Assembly: GCA_028583605.1 (NCBI GenBank)
Contig: CM053329.1
Location: forward strand, 32,264,992 to 32,328,991
DNA length: 64,000 nt
Origin: Dastarcus helophoroides
Taxonomy: Eukaryota; Arthropoda; Insecta; Coleoptera; Bothrideridae
Direction of reading: 5' to 3'
The translations under genes were made by a program, and so were the position numbers. The notes beneath the pieces were generated by a model that was not told the DNA's origin, did no database searches, and worked only from the letters and a program-made list of their open reading frames with translations. Numbering within the stretch: position 1 is the first letter of the stretch; each line of letters starts with the position of its first letter. Shown piece after piece: positions 58,950-64,000 of this stretch.

Positions 58950-61625
58950 ACCAGTTTACCCATGGACGTAGACAGAATTTCCTTCAAGGGGGAGGGGAGC
59001 AATTAATTATTCTAAAAAATGTATGAGCAAAAAAAACTTCCGGCTGAGAAGTATTTTCACTTAAAAACTACACAAACTGGAAAGATGCAATTTCCAGATT
59101 AAAGTCGAAATTTTGAAAATGAACCAAACTTAGAAAAAAACCCTTCGGAGAATTTTCAGAAATGTAGAAACTTCGAAAAGTCAACGAAATTTCCAAATGT
59201 AAAAAAAGTGTCAATTTCCAGAACAAGTCGAATTTTGATAAAAAAATTTCAACTCTCACATATTTTACTCTATATTTGTTATTTATTTTATTCCTGAAAT
59301 TTACAAGAAAACATTTCTTTATTTTTCCTAAAAATATTATTCTCAGATTTTAAGATTTCTATTACAGTTTTGATTTAATTTTAGCAAAATAAACGAATTT
59401 TGTGAAAAAGTAGAAATCTTCAAAAAAAAACAAAATCAATTGTTAATGGAAACAAATAACAAATGTCGAATTTTGAGATAAAAGTTGAAATTTGGAGCAT
59501 AAAAAGAATTTCGAATAAGTTAATATTATCGGGAATCGAATTAAAAAAAAACAGGTAACCAACCACACGAACTTCGTAAAAAAAATATTTACAAAAAAAT
59601 ACGTTGCAACGATCGCGCTTTCTATAAAGTGCTATCGTTACAACGTCGTTGGTTGTGTAACATTTTTGAAATATTTTAAATTTTCAAAAGAAAGTCCAAC
59701 TTTAAGTGGAAAATTGGAATATTGAGAATAAACTAGTAATTTCGAAAAAGAACGGATTCGAAAATAAAATTTGGAAAAGTCAGAATTTTCAGTAAGAAAA
59801 GTAATGACCTAACCTTTTTCAAAATCCTCGAAAAATTCTCTAAAAATCATAAAAGTCATAATTTTTAAAGATCTAATTTTATGAAAAGACGTAAATTTCA
59901 GAAAAGATTCGAATATTGAGAATTACGAATGACAATTACGAAAAAACATTTTCTTTAAAATTTTAAACTAAGTAAAGACGTTCATTTTACAAAAAAAATT
60001 TTCTCGAAATTTTCGAAAAATATTTTATTAACATTTCTATTGACATTCCAAGTCTAATTTAGAGAGAAAAGTGATATATTTTTGAGAACCACAAAACATC
60101 TTATTGGAGCCGAAAGGTCGAAGACAAATATTCAAAATATGCCAAAATTTTGAAATAAATAACATGTTTTTGAAACAAAAGTTTAAAAAATACAATTCTG
60201 AAAATAAAATCAAAATTTCGAAAAAGACAAACTTTGAAGAAAAGGCGAAGAAAATTTTGAGAAAAAACACGAATTTACTAGGAAAAAGTCAAAATTTCTA
60301 GAGACATTAAATATTGGATATTGAAATAAAAATCAATTATCGTAAAAAAGGCAAACCTTAAGAAATTAAAAATTGATATACAAATCTTGTCCCCTAAAAC
60401 CAAGAAAGATTAGAAAAGGCAACAACAGCTGCTCTAACTAGTTTCGATTGGCAAGCTATGATCTATGATACCTTGGCTCTTGAAACGCGTTAGAGCAACT
60501 ATTGTCGTGTTTAGGTTTTAAAAGACAAGATTTGTGCATTATTTTTTGAAGATAACCAAGGACGAGCCCTTTCCATCCAAAAACATAATTAAGAAAGCAG
60601 TCAAAATGTTTAAAAAATCAGATTCTAAAAGATTGAAATTTTCAGAAAAAGCTAAATGTCCAGAAAATTATCGTAATTTAAAAAAAACCAAAATTTCTCG
60701 AAAACTTCTAAATGAACATAAAATTAAAAACTTTTTAGAGGAAGTTAAATTTAAAAAAAGTCAAAATTTTGAAAAAAATAATCGACTGAGAAAAAGACGA
60801 AATTACTAGAAAATAATCGAAATTTTGCGGAAAACATCTAAATTTCGAGAAAAAGCTTTTAATCTTACAATTAGTGAAAATGTGAAATTTCTAGGAGTCA
60901 GCTTGTATTAAAATTCAGAAAAAAAGTAAATTTAAGAAAAAAAATCAAAATTTAAAGAAAAAAAGCGAATTTTCTAATCAATATTTATTTTCTCTTAACT
61001 GCTCGTCAGGCATAAGTAAGACAGGCGCCCTACCTTGCCTCAATGTGGCGTCAGAAAGTGTCCAATATTGTGATGAAGAATAAATTTCCAGATTAAAGTC
61101 CGAATTACGAAAAGGAAGCTCATTTTAAGGAAAACGAAACACGTCAAAATTTTGATATACGTCGAAATGTTGACAAACTAATTGAAACTTCCAGAGATTT
61201 GAATCAAAATAAGAGTTGAAATTTACAAAGAAAATGCTTTCGCATTTTTTGTCCTTTTTACAATAATTTTAAATTTCCAATAAAACATAGTTTGCTATCA
61301 ACAGATCGATTAAATTTCGAGGAAAGGGCAAATTATAAAAAAACAAACTAAAAGCACAATGAAAAGAGTCAACATTTTTAGAAAGAAAAGTTAGAAAAAA
61401 CAAATTTTGTAAAAAATATGTAATTTAAGAAAAAAGTCAAAATTAATGAAAAATATTTTAAGGAAACAATGAATTTTGAAGCAGAAAAAAAATCCAAATA
61501 TAAAGAAAGATAATTTTTGGAAAAGGTACTCCAGCTGAATACATATAAATGTTCGGTTTGAGGCATGAACCAGAAACGCGGGCAAGCGCCCCATTCTGCG
61601 CTATTCTAGCTATGCCTATGAGTTT
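58950..61625 (+). repeat. Quasi-periodic AT-rich dispersed element, copy 2
   Basis: Same orientation and same order of landmarks as 12045-14290: a start block with AACTTCCGGCTGAGAAG then TTTTCACTTAAAAACTACA, an inner block near 60985-61075 with CCTACCTTGCCTCAATG then GGCGTCAGAAAGTGTCCAAT, and an end block near 61551-61620 with GGCATGAACCAGAAACG. It is about 2.7 kb, longer than copy 1 partly because a MITE is inserted at 60372-60563. Confidence 0.75.
60372..60563. mobile_element. MITE family M1, copy 4, nested
   Basis: Left half ATACAAATCTTGTCCCC then ACCAAGAAAGATTAGAAAA. Right half GACAAGATTTGTGCATT then TTTTGAAGATAACCAAGGAC. This right end is the reverse complement of the left ends of the copies at 7508 and 31477. 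It is nested inside the AT-rich element at 58950-61625 and so is younger than it. Confidence 0.85.
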
Positions 61626-64000
61626 ACATATCCTTGCATCTGATTTGTTGACCTATGAAGTCGTAAAAATTTATTACAAATCAGCACCGCCCTATCAGTT
61701 GAAATTTATGGGTTGGGTCTCTATTAACAAGTAACAATTTTTTTGCTATTTTCTCTGTTCATTAAACTTTTCTATTAAATGGTTAAAATTAATCACACTA
61801 TGAAGCGAGACATCTTTCTTGAAAAAATCTAGCGAACAGTATATCTACAGTGCTTCATGTATAATAGATTTTCAATTTACTAAATTTTTTGCACTAAAAG
61901 GCCTTTCACCATACATCTCCTCAATCGTTTAAAATACGTTCGCTGAAAGAAAGTGGGATAAAATGTGGCCATTATGGAACGAGACACATTTGCGACTAAA
62001 AAATTATTATTTCGTACATACATTTATGTGTTAACTTAGACCACGAGGGGCAAATTTTATTTTATATAGCTCAAAAGAACAGTTGAAAAATACTTGTGTA
62101 CATGAATTTTTAAAGTGGAAAATGTATTTGGCGAGAATTATTTGACATTTCATGTTATTTTACTGGAGAGGTTACTTACGTTAGCTGTGTTGTCAACGTG
62201 TATTTAAGGCACTAATGGACTTTCGGACCCAAATGTATGCACAAAGCAACCTACATTTACTTTATTATCAACTTGTATTATGTGCACAAATATCCATTCG
62301 AACAGAGGACGTATGTGTAATGTGTACGCATATAAGTTAGAGTTAATTATTAACTCTAGAAAATTTCCTTTGAAAACCAATCTGAATACAATTTGAGAAC
62401 TTTTGTAGTATAACATTAATAATTGCAAAAAATTATTTCTTTTCTGCTACATAATTCGTTTAAAAATTTGTTGCTTATGAGAAAAAAGGAGTCAATACTT
62501 TTGTTGGAAAAGGCCACATCGTTTAAAATTAGGTTTGGTAGAACGAGCAAACTTGACAGAATACTTAGATTTTTGAAAATTTTGATATATTTATCAAAAA
62601 CTGACTTTAGGTCGAACGTTGACGTCAATCTCAACATTTTTACATGGAACTTGAAATTTTGAGAGAACAAAGTCGAATTTTTGTGAGAATGTCAAGAAAA
62701 TATTCGAAACTGCTCCATTAAAGTCTTTCTAAGAAATTTTTAGTTATGACATTTTACAATTAAAGTCGAAAGTTTTAAAAAATAATTTGTAGAAAAAGTA
62801 TTCTTCAAATTTCAAGCCCATCGTTAAATTTTTGCTTTAACGTCGAGCTTTTCAGAAATACTATCGAAATGTCGAAATGAAAATGGAAAACTTTTAAATT
62901 TCTTGAAAAAATTTATCCAAATGATTATTATCGAATCAAAAGAAAATCTTACTTTTACCACATCGGTAATTAATGATAATCACGCGATATGTAATTCGCC
63001 AGCAGGAGTGTCATTGACAAGCTGATTAGCAGCAGAAGCATCGAGCACGTTGAGATTAAAATCCATACAAACTGAAGTAGGATGCAACTTGAAGGTTACA
63101 AAGGTTTATGCGTGATGTAACGTTAATTCTTTATGGGTTTGCATCATAGTAAACTCCATTAGATACAAGCACCCTCGGCGTGACATGTGCTTGGGTATAT
63201 TAAACTAAACAAATAATATCAATTAAATATTTTGTAATTAAAAAGTCGAACGTGCTAAAAGTTAGAAACTTGGATACCCAATAAATCATATATCAATTCC
63301 GGAATCCATAGGCCTCATCACCATACATAGGAGGTCAAGGGTGGGCGAAACTAGTCTATAGTTTTGTAGTTACAAATTTTTTCTAAATTTCAGCAGGTTC
63401 GCTGCTTAAATATAAAACATTTAATTGACATTTAAGTTGATAACTGCTTTCTTCCTTATTTTCCAATTTTAACGAATGTGGTTTTCACAGTAAACCTGAC
63501 CTGCTACCAATAAACCAGTTATATTAAAAAAATTAAATTATTTAAAAAAGTAATGGGATTACTGATAAAGATATTAAAATCCATGATTGGACAGAAATAA
63601 AAATTTTTTATAACCAACAATATATTTTAAAAATGTTTAGCCCATGATTTTCTTATGATTAGTCAAAAACTGCTAACCTTAAAAATTTTGAACCTAAAAT
63701 CTACTTAAAAGTTTTAGTTTTAATTTAATTTTTTTATTGTTCTCAGTGACAATTTTTCTCTAAGTTACAGCCTGCTGAATATCACCTTAAAATTTGAAAT
63801 TTTTTATATCTCTTAATAAGTGTCTAGTAGTATATTTAGCTTGGATATAATATTAGATTCAACTTGTGAAATTCTGGTGATAAAATACCGTAGTGCATCT
63901 TCTTTTTTAAGTTCCCATTTTTAAAACAGCTCCTTAAATTTAATTAAAATTCCCTGAGCATTTAATTTATTTTGCGCGAGCATTTTCGCTTTTATCTGAC
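61626..64000. other. Right end of window, no gene recognised
   Basis: 62560-62960 is AT-rich repeat DNA resembling 57690-57960, and its AATTACCGATGTGGTAAAAG (- strand) matches 6718-6737. The remainder has no domain-bearing frame or RNA gene. Confidence 0.35.

Noticed and set aside
1..64000. tRNA, rRNA or snRNA genes
   Set aside because: No cloverleaf with A and B boxes or conserved snRNA sequence was recognised by eye. A covariance-model scan would be decisive.

Overview
The window looks like nuclear DNA from an insect, most likely a beetle. The basis is its high A+T content, short GT-AG introns, many non-LTR (LINE) retrotransposon relics, several families of inverted-repeat elements, and insect-type gene families. 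The beetle placement is inference. Nothing in the sequence names a species.

The main genic content is a direct tandem array of three paralogous adenylate-forming enzymes (4-coumarate-CoA-ligase/luciferase-like acyl-CoA synthetases) on the + strand: gene A (about 1525-9550, first exon not found), gene B (19708-24130) and gene C (about 25280-35908). The five introns that can be compared have the same positions and phases (1, 0, 2, 0, 0), so the array arose by tandem duplication. All three keep the ATP-binding loop, the YGQTE, TGD and DRIKEM motifs and the C-terminal catalytic lysine. None has the HHGF-type luciferin-pocket motif or a standard peroxisomal C-terminus, so an acyl-CoA synthetase role is likelier than light production. 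Each gene carries one to three single-base frame breaks.

Two further host genes lie downstream. A one-exon serine-protease homologue on the - strand (38406-39350) has lost all three catalytic residues and has a hydrophobic C-terminal anchor. A one-exon divergent ionotropic receptor on the + strand (46886-48668) has its signal peptide separated from the body by one extra base. All seven frame breaks in host genes are +1, which points to insertion-type assembly errors rather than decay.

Most of the rest is mobile DNA. Six LINE loci are present: 10744-12030 (-), 14510-18270 (-, the most complete), 27690-29880 (+, inside gene C intron 1), 44190-45600 (+, Jockey-like), 52929-55650 (+), and an inverted pair of LINE C-termini at 36985-37500 (+) and 49950-50420 (-). 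There is a solo LTR (21611-21898), a THAP-domain relic (33089-33316), a possible hAT end (18604-18670), four copies of one MITE family, and several foldback elements (2731-4098, 33533-34014, 34232-34473, 51541-52036, 57965-58660). A dispersed element of about 2.2-2.7 kb, made of quasi-periodic AAATTTTCGAAA-like DNA, occurs at 12045-14290 and 58950-61625. Many of these sit in the large introns 1-3 of the synthetase genes and account for much of their size differences.
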